Assembly: GCF_024198175.1 (NCBI RefSeq)
Contig: NZ_JAJVKV010000013.1
Coordinates: 124,001 to 188,000, forward strand
Source: Pyxidicoccus xibeiensis
GTDB taxonomy: Bacteria; Myxococcota; Myxococcia; Myxococcales; Myxococcaceae
Reading direction: 5' to 3'
DNA length: 64,000 nt
In this document: positions 26,675 to 35,420 of the stretch, piece by piece
Layout: each line of letters starts with the position of its first letter
How positions within the stretch are numbered: the stretch's first letter is position 1
Made by a program: the position numbers and the translations under genes
The notes under the pieces: generated by a model
Database searches by the model: none
Seen by the model: only the letters and a program-made list of their open reading frames with translations
What the model was told of the DNA's origin: nothing

Positions 26675-27433
26675 TCACTGCACGGTGAAGTGGTAGTTGG
26701 AGCCGTAGTTGTTGTCGTAGCGCATGCAGGAGCTGCGGTCCGTGTTGCGGAACCACATCTCCAGGTGGCGGGCGCCGGCCGGAGCGGTGATGGCCGTCGG
26801 CACGGACCTGCCGGAGCCGGTGACGACCGTCTCCTGGACGGGGCCGTTGTCGAAGCGGTACTGCGCGACAATCACCCAGGCCGGGCCGTTGTACGTCGCG
26901 CGGCACTCGGGCAGGCGGCTGATGTCGTAGTTGACGATGAACTGCTGGCCGGCGCGCAGCGTGCCCGCCACCATCTCGTCCCAGTTCGCGTTGAAGGAGA
27001 GAGTCGGGGCGCCGACGGCGAAGTGGTAGTTGCTTCCGTGGTTGGAGTCCCAGCCCTGGCAGCCCAGACCCGAGATGTCGAACCACATCACCAGGGCGCC
27101 GCTCTCGCCCGCGGGGAGATGCAGGGTGCGCTGGGAGGGGTTGCCGTCCGGCGCGTGGCCAGCCACCCAGAAGCTCGACACCGGGCCGCGGTTCATCTGC
27201 ACGTGGCCGGTGATGGTCCAGGACGGGTTGCCCGTGGAGGTGGTGCCCCGGCACTGCGGCAGGCGGCTGATGTCGTAGTTGACGACCACCTGACCGCCCG
27301 CGGGAATCAGCTCCACCGACGGCGTCTCGTTCCAGTAGCCATCGAAGGTGATGGAGGTGGGGGTGGTCTGCGCCGCGGCCGTGGAGGCCACCAGCAGCAG
27401 CGGAAGGAGGGAGGGAAGGAATTGACGGACCAA
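26675..27433 (-). CDS. Secreted DUF6209-like protein with two repeats
   Basis: 252 residues. Signal peptide (FLPSLLPLLLVASTAAAQ) then two homologous domains of about 110 residues. Repeat 1 has FDGYWNETPSVELIPAGGQVVVNYDISRLPQCRGT and ends WDSNHGSNYHFAV; repeat 2 has FNANWDEMVAGTLRAGQQFIVNYDISRLPECRAT and ends YDNNYGSNYHFTV. Each includes a Cys pair. This matches, from memory, the DUF6209 family found in myxobacteria, whose function is not known. Predicted extracellular, all-beta. Confidence 0.8.
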   Translation of the reverse strand: MVRQFLPSLLPLLLVASTAAAQTTPTSITFDGYWNETPSVELIPAGGQVVVNYDISRLPQCRGTTSTGNPSWTITGHVQMNRGPVSSFWVAGHAPDGNPSQRTLHLPAGESGALVMWFDISGLGCQGWDSNHGSNYHFAVGAPTLSFNANWDEMVAGTLRAGQQFIVNYDISRLPECRATYNGPAWVIVAQYRFDNGPVQETVVTGSGRSVPTAITAPAGARHLEMWFRNTDRSSCMRYDNNYGSNYHFTVQ

Positions 27434-27582
27434 GATGCGCTCCTTTCGAGCGGAAGAGGGACCGGACGGCTAGCCCGGTCCCGCGCATCAGGTCAATGGG
27501 GCCCTGCGAGGTGAGGAACGCGAGCCCGAGCGCCAGCGACACCGGGTTCGGGTCCGGAGTCACCCGCCCAAGGCGGATGTCG

Positions 27583-29313
27583 CTATTCCGTGGCCGTCGT
27601 GGGAGGCGTGGCGATGACCATGACGTAGGGATTGTTCGTCCAGGCCTCGCCGTTGGTGACGCCTCCGGACTTGTTCCACGCCGTCTCGAAGTCGTCCCAG
27701 GAGTAGACCTCCTCCCGGTTCTCGTACGGGTTGTAGACGCGCACCATCCAGTCGCCGCTGGCGTCCTGCTCCACCGCGCGCACGTTGACCCAGTGGGCGA
27801 CCTGCTTCGTGCTGTCGTCGTAGTCGCGCAGCTTGCCGTCGGCGCCCTTGGTATCGATGTTCACCAGCGTGGTGAGCTGCTTGCCCTCGGCGAGCAGGCG
27901 CGCCATCTCCCAGGGCGGCGTCATCGTGAGCTTCACGATGTCCGCCTGCCAGCCCTGGGCCTCGTAGAACTTCTCCAGGTGCGTGTCGTGGGTCACGCTG
28001 CCGGTCTCGAGGATGTTCTCGCTCACGTCGCCGATGGAGTCCTTGAAGGCGGTGAGCGCCTCCTCGGGCGTCATGCCGAGCGAGGCTCCCACGGCCAGCG
28101 GGCCGCACAGGTTGTAGTGAATCTGGGGGAAGCCCGGGCCGAGCAGCTTCTCCAGGTTGATGTACTGCGCGGCGGCGCCGTGCTGCAGGGCGTTCTCGTA
28201 CCACGGGCCTACCTGCCCGCGGCCCAGCGTGCTGTCCACGCCGATGAACGGACTCTCGACGACGAGGCCGCCAGGAGGGACGCCGTTGAAGAGCAGGTCG
28301 GTCTGCTCGCGCACGGCGGTCTGCCAGTGCTCGCGGTAGAGGGCCTGCCTGCCGTCGTCGGGCAGGTGGCTCCAGGTCAGCAGGTCGACGTTGGGGGGAG
28401 GTGGGCCCTGGAGGTCGAACTCCGGCATCGGCCAGGCCTGGCTCACGGCCTTCTCGCGCTCGGTCTGGATGACCTGCTGCTGGATGTTCTGGGGCAGGCC
28501 GTTCCAGAGGGGCTCGGGGATGTGGGGTGGACAGGTGCCCTGCGCCAGCCAGTCCGGGAAGCGTGGGGGAGGGGGCGGCGCGGGAGGCGGCGGCGGAGGT
28601 GTGGTCTCTCCCACCAGCTCCGCGAAGACCCAGCCCTGGGTGCCATCCTCCAGCTGCACATTCAGCCAGGTGCCATCGTCGTTCTCGCCGAGCACCTGCA
28701 GCCGGGTGCCCTGGCTCTCGGTGCTGAGGATCTGCGAGCCCTGGGTGGACGGCGCGTTGCGGAAGTTGACTCCATCGGTCGACGTCGGAGCGACCCAACG
28801 AGGCTCGTCGTCCGCGACCTGGCGGTTGGCGACGCCGGACAGGCCGAGCTGGCGGATGAGGGCCTCGCGCTGCGGGCCAGGAGGCGTGGAGAGGACCTGC
28901 TGGACCTGGGAGGCGGGGACGGTGACGGGCTGGGAGTACCGCGGATGCAGGGCCTGCCACTGGCCCAGGGTCTCGTAGCGGACCTGGGGGTGGTTGGGGT
29001 CGATGACGGAGCCGTCGGGCCTGCGCACCAGGGCGTGGCCGACGCCGTCCCGGGTGTCGCTCATGAGGACGATGGAGTCACCGGGGCGGGCGAGGCCCAC
29101 GGCCTTTTCGAGGCAGTTGGCGCTGCCGTCGCCCAGCCGCTCGGTGTGGAGGGTGGTGCCCGCCGGAGTGGGGGAGGGCGTGAACTGGGAGGGTGCGGTG
29201 AACTGGAGGGGCCTGGGCGCGGGGGCCGGTCGCGGCTGCACCGGGGCGGCCTGGACGGGCGTAGGGGCCGGGGCGGCTGGTGGCAGGGAGACGAGCCGGG
29301 GGAACTTGACCAT
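27583..29313 (-). CDS. Two papain/NlpC-like segments around an SH3b domain
   Basis: 576 residues. After a Pro/Ala-rich N-terminus (1-55), segment A (about 60-150) has SANCLEKAVGLARPGDSIVL, then GHALVRRPDGSVIDPN, spacing a Cys, a His and an Asp-Pro-Asn as in papain-fold enzymes. An SH3b-type domain (about 170-240; VNFRNAPSTQGSQIL, GTWLNVQLEDGTQGWVFAELVGE) is typical for wall binding. After a Pro run, segment B (about 395-565) has YNLCGPLAVGASLG, then AHWVNVRAVE, then VYNPYENREE, a Cys-His-Asn order as in C39-like peptidases. No secretion signal is seen. It could be a secreted effector or self-processing enzyme; function unproven. Confidence 0.75.
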   Translation of the reverse strand: MVKFPRLVSLPPAAPAPTPVQAAPVQPRPAPAPRPLQFTAPSQFTPSPTPAGTTLHTERLGDGSANCLEKAVGLARPGDSIVLMSDTRDGVGHALVRRPDGSVIDPNHPQVRYETLGQWQALHPRYSQPVTVPASQVQQVLSTPPGPQREALIRQLGLSGVANRQVADDEPRWVAPTSTDGVNFRNAPSTQGSQILSTESQGTRLQVLGENDDGTWLNVQLEDGTQGWVFAELVGETTPPPPPPAPPPPPRFPDWLAQGTCPPHIPEPLWNGLPQNIQQQVIQTEREKAVSQAWPMPEFDLQGPPPPNVDLLTWSHLPDDGRQALYREHWQTAVREQTDLLFNGVPPGGLVVESPFIGVDSTLGRGQVGPWYENALQHGAAAQYINLEKLLGPGFPQIHYNLCGPLAVGASLGMTPEEALTAFKDSIGDVSENILETGSVTHDTHLEKFYEAQGWQADIVKLTMTPPWEMARLLAEGKQLTTLVNIDTKGADGKLRDYDDSTKQVAHWVNVRAVEQDASGDWMVRVYNPYENREEVYSWDDFETAWNKSGGVTNGEAWTNNPYVMVIATPPTTATE

Positions 29314-29487
29314 GGCGGGGCGACCTCTCGAACGACGACTGACTGTCGGAGTGTCGCGGTTGCCCCGGTTCCGGTTGAATTAAACCGAGTTAAATCGGCG
29401 GTGACTGCCGGCAGCTCCGACACGAGCGTGCGTCCGGAGATCGGGGTGCGCATCCTGGCGGAGCTGGCGGCAGCGAGGAGGCTGACA

Positions 29488-29976
29488 ATGGCGAAGAGGA
29501 CGGACGCTGCTTCGAGGGTCATCAAGGCCGTGCCGGCGGTCATCTATCGGGCCTTCGTGGACCCGGAGGCCGTGGTCTCGTGGCTGCCACCCGAAGGCAT
29601 GAAGGGCCACCTGCACGCGTTCGAGCCACGTCCGGGCGGGGCCTATCGGATGGCCCTCACCTACGACGAGGCGAACCACGAGGCGCCCGGCAAGAGCTCG
29701 GAGCACTCCGACCTCGTCGAGGGCCGGTTCCTGGAGCTGGTCCCCGACGAGCGCGTCGTCCAGCAGTTCGAGTTCGAGTCCGAGGACCCTGCGTTCGCGG
29801 GCGTGATGACGATGACCTGGAAGCTGGCGGCGGTGCCGGGTGGCACCGAGGTCACCATCACCTGTGAGAACGTGCCCGAGGGAATCCGGAAGGAAGACCA
29901 CGACGCGGGCTTGCGCTCGACGCTGGAGAACCTGGCTGCGTTCACCGAGGCCCCGCCGGTCCGTGAATCCAGTTGA
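29488..29976 (+). CDS. SRPBCC/AHSA1-domain protein
   Basis: 162 residues of the START/Bet v1-like fold: VIKAVPAVIYRAFVDPEAVVSWLPPEGM at the start, RPGGAYRMALTY, then FLELVPDERVVQQFEFE, GVMTMTWKLAAVPGGTEVTITCENVP, and the C-terminal helix DHDAGLRSTLENLAAFTE. Members bind hydrophobic ligands or assist Hsp90 (Aha1-type); the ligand here cannot be told. ATG at 29488 follows GAGGAGG. Divergent from the SH3b gene. Confidence 0.85.
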   Translation: MAKRTDAASRVIKAVPAVIYRAFVDPEAVVSWLPPEGMKGHLHAFEPRPGGAYRMALTYDEANHEAPGKSSEHSDLVEGRFLELVPDERVVQQFEFESEDPAFAGVMTMTWKLAAVPGGTEVTITCENVPEGIRKEDHDAGLRSTLENLAAFTEAPPVRESS

Positions 29977-30029
29977 GCCCTGGCTTCGTATTCCGGGGCA
30001 TCAACGCTTTACCGCTTCGGGAGGCCCGG

Positions 30030-31499
30030 ATGCGAGGGGCATGGCTTGTCGTGGTGCTGGTCGCGCTCGCGCCAGAGCTGGCGCGGGCGCAGACTCCATG
30101 CGTCTCGAATGGGGAGCTGTTCCTGCATGACCCCTCCGTCATCAAGGTCCGCGAGGGGAGCCAGGACGTGTTCTACGTGGTGTCCACGGGGCAGGGCATT
30201 CCCATCCGCCGCTCCGTGGACCTGGTGAACTGGCAGTTCGTGGGCCGCGTCTTCCCCGCGCAGTGGGATGCGCAGTGCAATGACCACAACGCCGTCCCGG
30301 CCTGGGCGCTCGCGCGGTTCTCCAACTCCCTGCTCAAGCCGGACCAGGTCTGGTCGCCGGACATCTCCTACTTCGGGGGGCGCTTCCACGTGTACTACGC
30401 CGTCACCGTGCCCGCCTCGCGGCGGGTGTTCGTGGGGCACGCGTCCAACGCCGTGCTCGACGGCAGCCTCCCGTGGACGGACCACGGCGAGGTCTTCCGG
30501 AGCACGTCGACGACGCCCTACGCGGCGGATGGCCCGGACGTGCTGCTGTTCACCACGGCCACCGGGGCCCCGCGCGCGAGGCTGTCGTTCGGCGGCTTCT
30601 TCGGCGGCATCTACCAGCTCCCGCTCGGCCTGGGCTCCGGCAGGCCCGATACCGCCGCGACGCGCACCCGCCTGGCCGGACGGAACAACGAGCGCTACCA
30701 CGCGCTGGAGGGCGGCCACCTCTTCCAGCGCGGGCGCTACTACTACCTGCTTGCGAACTGGGACTACTGCTGCGGCCCCCGCCCCAAGGAGTACCCCCTG
30801 GGCTGGACGCGCGTGTACCCGCCCTACACCCCGTCGACCCCGACGCGGCTCGCCGACCTCCCCGCGTACCGGCTCGTGGTGGGACGCTCCACCTCGCCCA
30901 CGGGGCCCTTCGTGGACCGCAATGGCGTCAAGCTGGTCAACGGCGGCGGCACCGTGCTCCTCGAAAGCCGCGGCAACCTGGTGGGGCCGGGCGGCCCGTC
31001 CGTGGTGGAGCACGAGGGCCGTCACCTGCTGGTCCTCCACCGCTACGTCGAGCGGCAGCTGGCGGGCGACACATTCTGTGCGGGCACCCAGGCGCCCCAC
31101 GTGCGGCGCCTCCACTGGACCGCGGATGGCTGGCCGGTGGATGACGGCCCCCACACCCTCACCGACCCCACCCACCCGGAGAGCGGGACGTCGGACCGCG
31201 TGGAGCCCTGCCTGCCCGGCGTGCTGGAGGTCAGCGCCACCGGGGGCGGCAGTGTGGCCACCTCGTGCGGCAGCGCGGTGTGTCGCGGGGACACCGGCAC
31301 GCGGGTGACGGTGACGGTGACGCCCGACCCAGCGCGCCGGTTCAGCCACTGGGCCACGCCCGCGGGGGAGCGCTGCTCGCTGGCCTCTCCTGGCGGTGCC
31401 GGCGGCCCGGTGCAGGCGACCCTGGATTGCCCCTTCGTGAACGCCAGCCGGGGCTGGACGCAGTGCCGGCAGCGGTGCCAGGCGGTGTTCGTGCCCTGA
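30030..31499 (+). CDS. Secreted GH43-like glycoside hydrolase with Cys-rich C-terminal module
   Basis: 489 residues. Signal peptide (WLVVVLVALAPELARAQ). Propeller-type domain with the acidic positions of GH43 arabinanases: HDPSVIK (Asp 34), a central Asp in WSPDISYF, and Glu in ALEGGHLF (about 227). A C-terminal module of about 90 residues (LEVSATGGGSVATSCG, VTVTVTPDPARRFSHW, CRQRCQ) resembles the bacterial InlB-B/Bacterial_repeat beta fold and carries six Cys. Likely acts on arabinan or related side chains outside the cell. It is only weakly similar in text to the GH43 at 22329, so they are not recent duplicates. ATG follows GGGAGG. About 50 bases after the SRPBCC gene. Confidence 0.85.
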   Translation: MRGAWLVVVLVALAPELARAQTPCVSNGELFLHDPSVIKVREGSQDVFYVVSTGQGIPIRRSVDLVNWQFVGRVFPAQWDAQCNDHNAVPAWALARFSNSLLKPDQVWSPDISYFGGRFHVYYAVTVPASRRVFVGHASNAVLDGSLPWTDHGEVFRSTSTTPYAADGPDVLLFTTATGAPRARLSFGGFFGGIYQLPLGLGSGRPDTAATRTRLAGRNNERYHALEGGHLFQRGRYYYLLANWDYCCGPRPKEYPLGWTRVYPPYTPSTPTRLADLPAYRLVVGRSTSPTGPFVDRNGVKLVNGGGTVLLESRGNLVGPGGPSVVEHEGRHLLVLHRYVERQLAGDTFCAGTQAPHVRRLHWTADGWPVDDGPHTLTDPTHPESGTSDRVEPCLPGVLEVSATGGGSVATSCGSAVCRGDTGTRVTVTVTPDPARRFSHWATPAGERCSLASPGGAGGPVQATLDCPFVNASRGWTQCRQRCQAVFVP

Positions 31500-31537
31500 G
31501 CGGCTGGAGGTGGAGACGCGAGGTCTGGAGTCGGCTC

Positions 31538-31612
31538 AGCGAGGAGTTGTTGACCTCCGACCTTCTTCAGGAAGGGGACGACGGCCTTCGCGTACGCGTC
31601 GTAAGACGCGCG
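31538..31612 (-). pseudogene. Short remnant resembling a DUF1330-type protein
   Basis: A minus-strand stretch encodes RASYDAYAKAVVPFLKKVGG, which resembles the helix of DUF1330-like ferredoxin-fold proteins. No complete gene surrounds it: the frame runs on into unrelated sequence antisense to the GH43 gene. It is probably a decayed fragment; the match is by eye only. Confidence 0.3.
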
Positions 31613-31769
31613 GGAGGCGGACCCGCGCGACGTGGCACGTGCCCCATCGCGCCCGAGCCGCCTCACTCCCGCACATTCCAGTCACCCTCGCCGTTAGCGG
31701 GTGCTGGCATACTCCAGAACTGGACAGCCTTGACCCTCAGTTCGCTGGCTCGGCTGAAAGGACGTAGCC

Positions 31770-32681
31770 ATGCGACTCCGCGCCTGCGCAGCACTCCTGC
31801 TCTTCCTCTCGGCTTGCGCCACGTCGGCACCGAGCCCAAGAGAGAGCGCGTCCCGGAACTCGAGGATCGCCAACCTCCAGCGAGCGGCGACGCTGCCGTG
31901 GACTGACGGGGGGCAGTGCGCTGTCCGTGAGGCGTCCCAGCCTTGGCCCGTGGTAGCGGAGCGGTGCTTTGCAGCCCTCGACCATGACCGGGTCCGGGTC
32001 AACGACCGGACGGGAAGGTGTGCCGTTGCCTCGGCGGGCGCGGCTGCCCTGGGAATCGGCCTCTGTGTCTTGGCTGCTCCCGAGATCGTCGTGGGCGCGG
32101 TGATTGTTGTTGGCGTGGTGGTGGTGGGAGTCGCGATCAAGGAAGCGCTGGATGCGTATGAGTTGAGAGGGAGCAGTACCGAAGAGGTAGAGCCCGCGTC
32201 CCGAACGAAGCCTGCCCCGCTGGAACCCTCCGCGAATCGAAAGCCCAAGCCGGAGCCATCAGGTCAGGACTGGCTCCCTCCGGTTCCAACTGAGCCACTG
32301 GAGCGCGAGCGCCGTCCTGAGTGCAGGCCTGCCCCGGTGCCGCACGCGGGCGAGGATGCCCCACATGACGAGTGCGCCGACAAGTTTCCGCCTAACCGTT
32401 ATCCCGGAATGGACGTACTCGTGGGCGGTGAACGCTTCGATGCGCTGCAAGTCGGCGTGCGCGTGCTGTGGGAGATCAAGACCCATCGGTTTGACACATA
32501 TAATGGCTTTATCCAAGAGCGGGAGATTGAGAAGGAACTCAAGCAGTTGGATAAGGAGCGCGACGCTGCGCTGGCTTGTGGATATGACTTCGTTGTCGGC
32601 GTGAGCACCGACGCGCATAGACTCGCGCTGCTCAAGCAGGATCCCACCTTCAAGATCGTCGTAACGGGATGCAAACGATGA
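31770..32681 (+). CDS. Lipoprotein with C-terminal PD-(D/E)XK-like nuclease domain, putative toxin
   Basis: 303 residues. A lipobox (LLFLSACA, Cys about 16) and a hydrophobic segment (about 95-125; GIGLCVLAAPEIVVGAVIVVGVVVVGVAI) put it at a membrane. A Pro/Arg-rich linker leads to a C-terminal domain of about 100 residues with GMDVLV (Asp 215), RFDALQ (Asp 224) and WEIKTH (Glu 235, Lys 237), the order of PD-(D/E)XK nucleases. From memory this resembles the myxobacterial DUF6310 family. The next gene overlaps it by 13 bases, as toxin-immunity pairs often do. DNA near 32490-32515 is clearly less GC-rich than the neighbours, hinting at transfer. Toxicity is inferred. Confidence 0.75.
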   Translation: MRLRACAALLLFLSACATSAPSPRESASRNSRIANLQRAATLPWTDGGQCAVREASQPWPVVAERCFAALDHDRVRVNDRTGRCAVASAGAAALGIGLCVLAAPEIVVGAVIVVGVVVVGVAIKEALDAYELRGSSTEEVEPASRTKPAPLEPSANRKPKPEPSGQDWLPPVPTEPLERERRPECRPAPVPHAGEDAPHDECADKFPPNRYPGMDVLVGGERFDALQVGVRVLWEIKTHRFDTYNGFIQEREIEKELKQLDKERDAALACGYDFVVGVSTDAHRLALLKQDPTFKIVVTGCKR

Positions 32682-33433
32682 CCACTCGAAGTCCCCTCAT
32701 TCTCAACGTCTATGCGCCTGCGCTTGTGGGTGGCGACAACCGCACACTCGCTGCCGTCCAGGCGATGGAAAAGGCGCTCCCCGGCTTGCGCCTGGAGTGG
32801 AGAGTCACCGAGGGGCGACGGCTTGCCGCGTTGCCACAGCGCGATGCGTGGTTGACTGAGAAGGCCACGCGCGGCGAGTTCCCGATGGTATGTAACAACG
32901 ATGAGCGTTACCCCGTGATGATTTCCGGGCGCCACCGATCCGCGTATGTGAGCCCAGGCGGTCGGCCACAACTCCAAGTCCATGCGAAGTTGCCGCTAGA
33001 TGCGGCGGTTGTCGCGGCAGCGGCGGATGTGCTTGAAGCAGTGGCAGAGGGCGCACGCGCGTTCTGGGGGCACGCTACGCCGGACGCAGCTTCGGGGGAC
33101 ATCGCGGAGCAGATAGCTCCCACGATGGAAGGGCCGCCGTCCCCTCCCCGGGGCCTGCCAGCCCTCAAACTCTTCGAGCACATCCGCTTGCCCGAGATTC
33201 CCTATTACCTCGGGTGGCTGAACTACTGGTCTGCCGCTGCCGCGAATGCAATCGGATTCCCGGACCCGGACCGCGACTCCGAGTTGCTATTGCGGGCGCG
33301 GCGCACGACATCGGGTGGGTGGATCGTGCAGCTCACGGACGCGCCGCTCGATTTGGACAAACCCGACCACCTGGCTGCGCTCCTATGGGCCTATGAGCGT
33401 TTCCCGGAGATCGGCGGTCGCGCAGCACCTTGA
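32669..33433 (+). CDS. Putative immunity-type protein (DUF5953/Imm52-like)
   Basis: 254 residues, soluble. Key stretches: RSPLILNVYAPALVGGDNRT, LPEIPYYLGWLNYWSAAAAN, WIVQLTDAPLDLDKPDHLAALLWAYERFP. From memory this resembles DUF5953/Imm52-type proteins of myxobacteria, many encoded next to toxins; I could not verify it. The start overlaps the end of the upstream nuclease-like lipoprotein gene by 13 bases (ATG 32669; a second ATG at 32678), implying coupled translation. Followed by about 270 bases without a gene before the convergent sigma factor. Confidence 0.7.
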   Translation: MQTMTTRSPLILNVYAPALVGGDNRTLAAVQAMEKALPGLRLEWRVTEGRRLAALPQRDAWLTEKATRGEFPMVCNNDERYPVMISGRHRSAYVSPGGRPQLQVHAKLPLDAAVVAAAADVLEAVAEGARAFWGHATPDAASGDIAEQIAPTMEGPPSPPRGLPALKLFEHIRLPEIPYYLGWLNYWSAAAANAIGFPDPDRDSELLLRARRTTSGGWIVQLTDAPLDLDKPDHLAALLWAYERFPEIGGRAAP

Positions 33434-33705
33434 CTCCTCCGTGCCGTGGTGCGGGTCAGCTCCTGAGCGATCCCTGCATTTGAGCGAGCTGATCGCCAGC
33501 CGCTTACCTGACAGCTTCGTGTAAGGCAAGATGGTGCGGTGGAAGACGAGAGGCCATGCTGGTACGCAAGTTGGCCATCAACAGAGCGCGCTGGCGGGCA
33601 ACCGGGCCCAGATGAGGGGATGGCTCAGGAGTCACGCCGCGTGTCCCATCCAGTGCCGACGACCGTCCGCCCGACAATCGACGCCTATCTCATGCTTGGA
33701 AAGAC

Positions 33706-34944
33706 TCAGGTCGCTTGTCGCGATGCCAACTGTCTCAGAAGGTATCCCTTCAGGGCCTCGTCGGTTGTAAGGCCGATGGCGACGGTCAGTGCCTCGACGG
33801 CCGGGGCAGTGTCGCCAGCGCGGAAGAGCAGGTGACCCTTTGCGGCCCAATAGGGCTGATAGGAGAGCATGCGTTTGTCAGCCTCGAGCGGCGTCAAATC
33901 GGCAAGTGCGGCGCGCGGACCGTCCACCTCGGCGCGCGCGACGGCTCGGTTGAGGATGACGACCGGCGAGCCAGTGAGTGCGAGCAGATGGTCGTAGAGC
34001 GCCACCACCACCGGCCAGTTGGAGATGCCGGCCAGGCGGCGGGCGACATGCGCGGACTGAATCGCCGCCTCGAGCTGGTAGCGGCCGCTCGGCCCCGCTG
34101 CGTTCGCCTCATGCAGGAGGTCTTCGGCGAGCGCGAGCAGTGAGGTATTCCAGAGACCTGTGTCCTGTTGTTCGAGCGGGACATAGGCGCCGGCTGCGTC
34201 GCGCCGGGCCGCGCGGCGGGCGGCGGTGTAGAACATCAGCGCCAACATGCCCTTGGCTTCGGGTTCATCGGGGAGCAAGGAGACAACCAGCCGGCCCAGC
34301 CAGATGGCTTCGTCGGCGAGTTCGGGGAGGGCGTCGTCGCCCATCTCGTTCCAGCCCTTGGAGTAGGCGGCATAGATCGCCTCGAGAACGGCGTCGAGGC
34401 GTTCGGGCAGCTCTTCCGGGTCGGGCACGCGAAAGGGAATGCCTGCGTTGCGAATGCGGGTCTTGGCCCGGACCAGCCGCTGCCCCATGGTCTTGGGCGG
34501 AATCATGAAGGCAGCGGCGATATCCTCGGCGCTCAGGCCGAGGATGGTCTGGAGGATCAGCGGAGTGCGCACGACGCGCTCGATTGCCGGATGGGCGCAG
34601 GCGAACATCAGGGCGAGTCGGCGGTCCGGGATGACGTCCCGCTCGACTGCCACCGCTTCGAGCTCGTCGCCCACCAACTGCAGATGCTCCTCCCCGGCCT
34701 CGCGGGTCTGCCTTCGGCGAACAGTGTCTGTATGCCGCCGCCGCGCCGCAGTCAGCAGCCACGCGTCCGGATTGTCCGGTACGCCGTCCATCGGCCACAC
34801 GCGCAGGGCTGACGCGAAGGCTTCGCCGAGCGCGTCCTCGGCGCCCGCCACGTCGCGGGTGCGGGCGCTGAGGAAAGCGACGAGGCGGCCGTAGCTTTCG
34901 CGCGCCACGTGCTCGGCAACACGGCCGGCCTCGTTCGTCACCAT
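33706..34944 (-). CDS. ECF42-type RNA polymerase sigma factor with C-terminal extension
   Basis: 412 residues. Sigma region 2 (RESYGRLVAFLSARTRDVAGAEDALGEAFASAL, PDNPDAWLLTAARRR) and region 4 (LILQTILGLSAEDIAAAFMIPPKTMGQRLVRAKTRIR) are followed by a long helical extension of about 220 residues, the hallmark of ECF42/SigJ-like factors (DUF6596). The extension is thought to control activity without a classical anti-sigma. It is third in an operon behind a YCII/DGPF gene and a DoxX-like gene, the usual ECF42 neighbourhood. ATG at 34944 shares one base with the upstream TGA (TGATG), so translation is coupled. Confidence 0.92.
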   Translation of the reverse strand: MVTNEAGRVAEHVARESYGRLVAFLSARTRDVAGAEDALGEAFASALRVWPMDGVPDNPDAWLLTAARRRHTDTVRRRQTREAGEEHLQLVGDELEAVAVERDVIPDRRLALMFACAHPAIERVVRTPLILQTILGLSAEDIAAAFMIPPKTMGQRLVRAKTRIRNAGIPFRVPDPEELPERLDAVLEAIYAAYSKGWNEMGDDALPELADEAIWLGRLVVSLLPDEPEAKGMLALMFYTAARRAARRDAAGAYVPLEQQDTGLWNTSLLALAEDLLHEANAAGPSGRYQLEAAIQSAHVARRLAGISNWPVVVALYDHLLALTGSPVVILNRAVARAEVDGPRAALADLTPLEADKRMLSYQPYWAAKGHLLFRAGDTAPAVEALTVAIGLTTDEALKGYLLRQLASRQAT

Positions 34945-35420
34945 CAGCCCTTCTGGCCTGTCTGGGGGACCATGAGCGGCCAGCGCCCGAGAGTCCGGCT
35001 TGCCGGTCGAAGCGCCCACGAGGCGACGGCAAGAGCGGCGAAGCCCAGAGTCACCGCGACGTGCCACGTGGCACTGCGACTGACCCAGTGGGACACTGCT
35101 GCGCCTGTCATATTGAAGAAGATGCCGGCATAGGCCCACTCCTTGACTCGCGGGAATCCAGGGGCCAGTAGCGCCAGCGAGCCGAGCAGCTTCCAGACGC
35201 CGATGAGCATCACGAAGTACACGGGGTAACCGAGCTGGTTCATGCCGTCGATCGTCTCCGGTCGTTGCGCGAGCTCAGCGATACCTCCGCTGGCCATCGC
35301 GAACACGACGAGCCCCGTCGTCGCCCAGTACCCGATCGACCTCGCGGTCAGCCCCAGGGTTTGCTTCTCGTTGAGACCCCTGTCGCTGTCGGGGGCACGG
35401 CTGGCCTCGCCCGTCACCAT
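34944..35420 (-). CDS. DoxX-like small membrane protein
   Basis: 158 residues with four hydrophobic segments: SIGYWATTGLVVFAMASGG, PVYFVMLIGVWKLLGSLALL, EWAYAGIFFNMTGAAVSHW and AVTLGFAALAVASWAL. The first 35 residues are charged. DoxX-like proteins are four-helix inner-membrane proteins, some linked to redox or thiosulfate metabolism; the role here is unknown. It overlaps the gene before (TGATG) and the sigma factor gene after (TGATG). Its start sequence (CTGATGGTGACG) is the same as that of the sigma gene, and both proteins begin MVT-x-EA. Confidence 0.85.
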   Translation of the reverse strand: MVTGEASRAPDSDRGLNEKQTLGLTARSIGYWATTGLVVFAMASGGIAELAQRPETIDGMNQLGYPVYFVMLIGVWKLLGSLALLAPGFPRVKEWAYAGIFFNMTGAAVSHWVSRSATWHVAVTLGFAALAVASWALRPASRTLGRWPLMVPQTGQKG

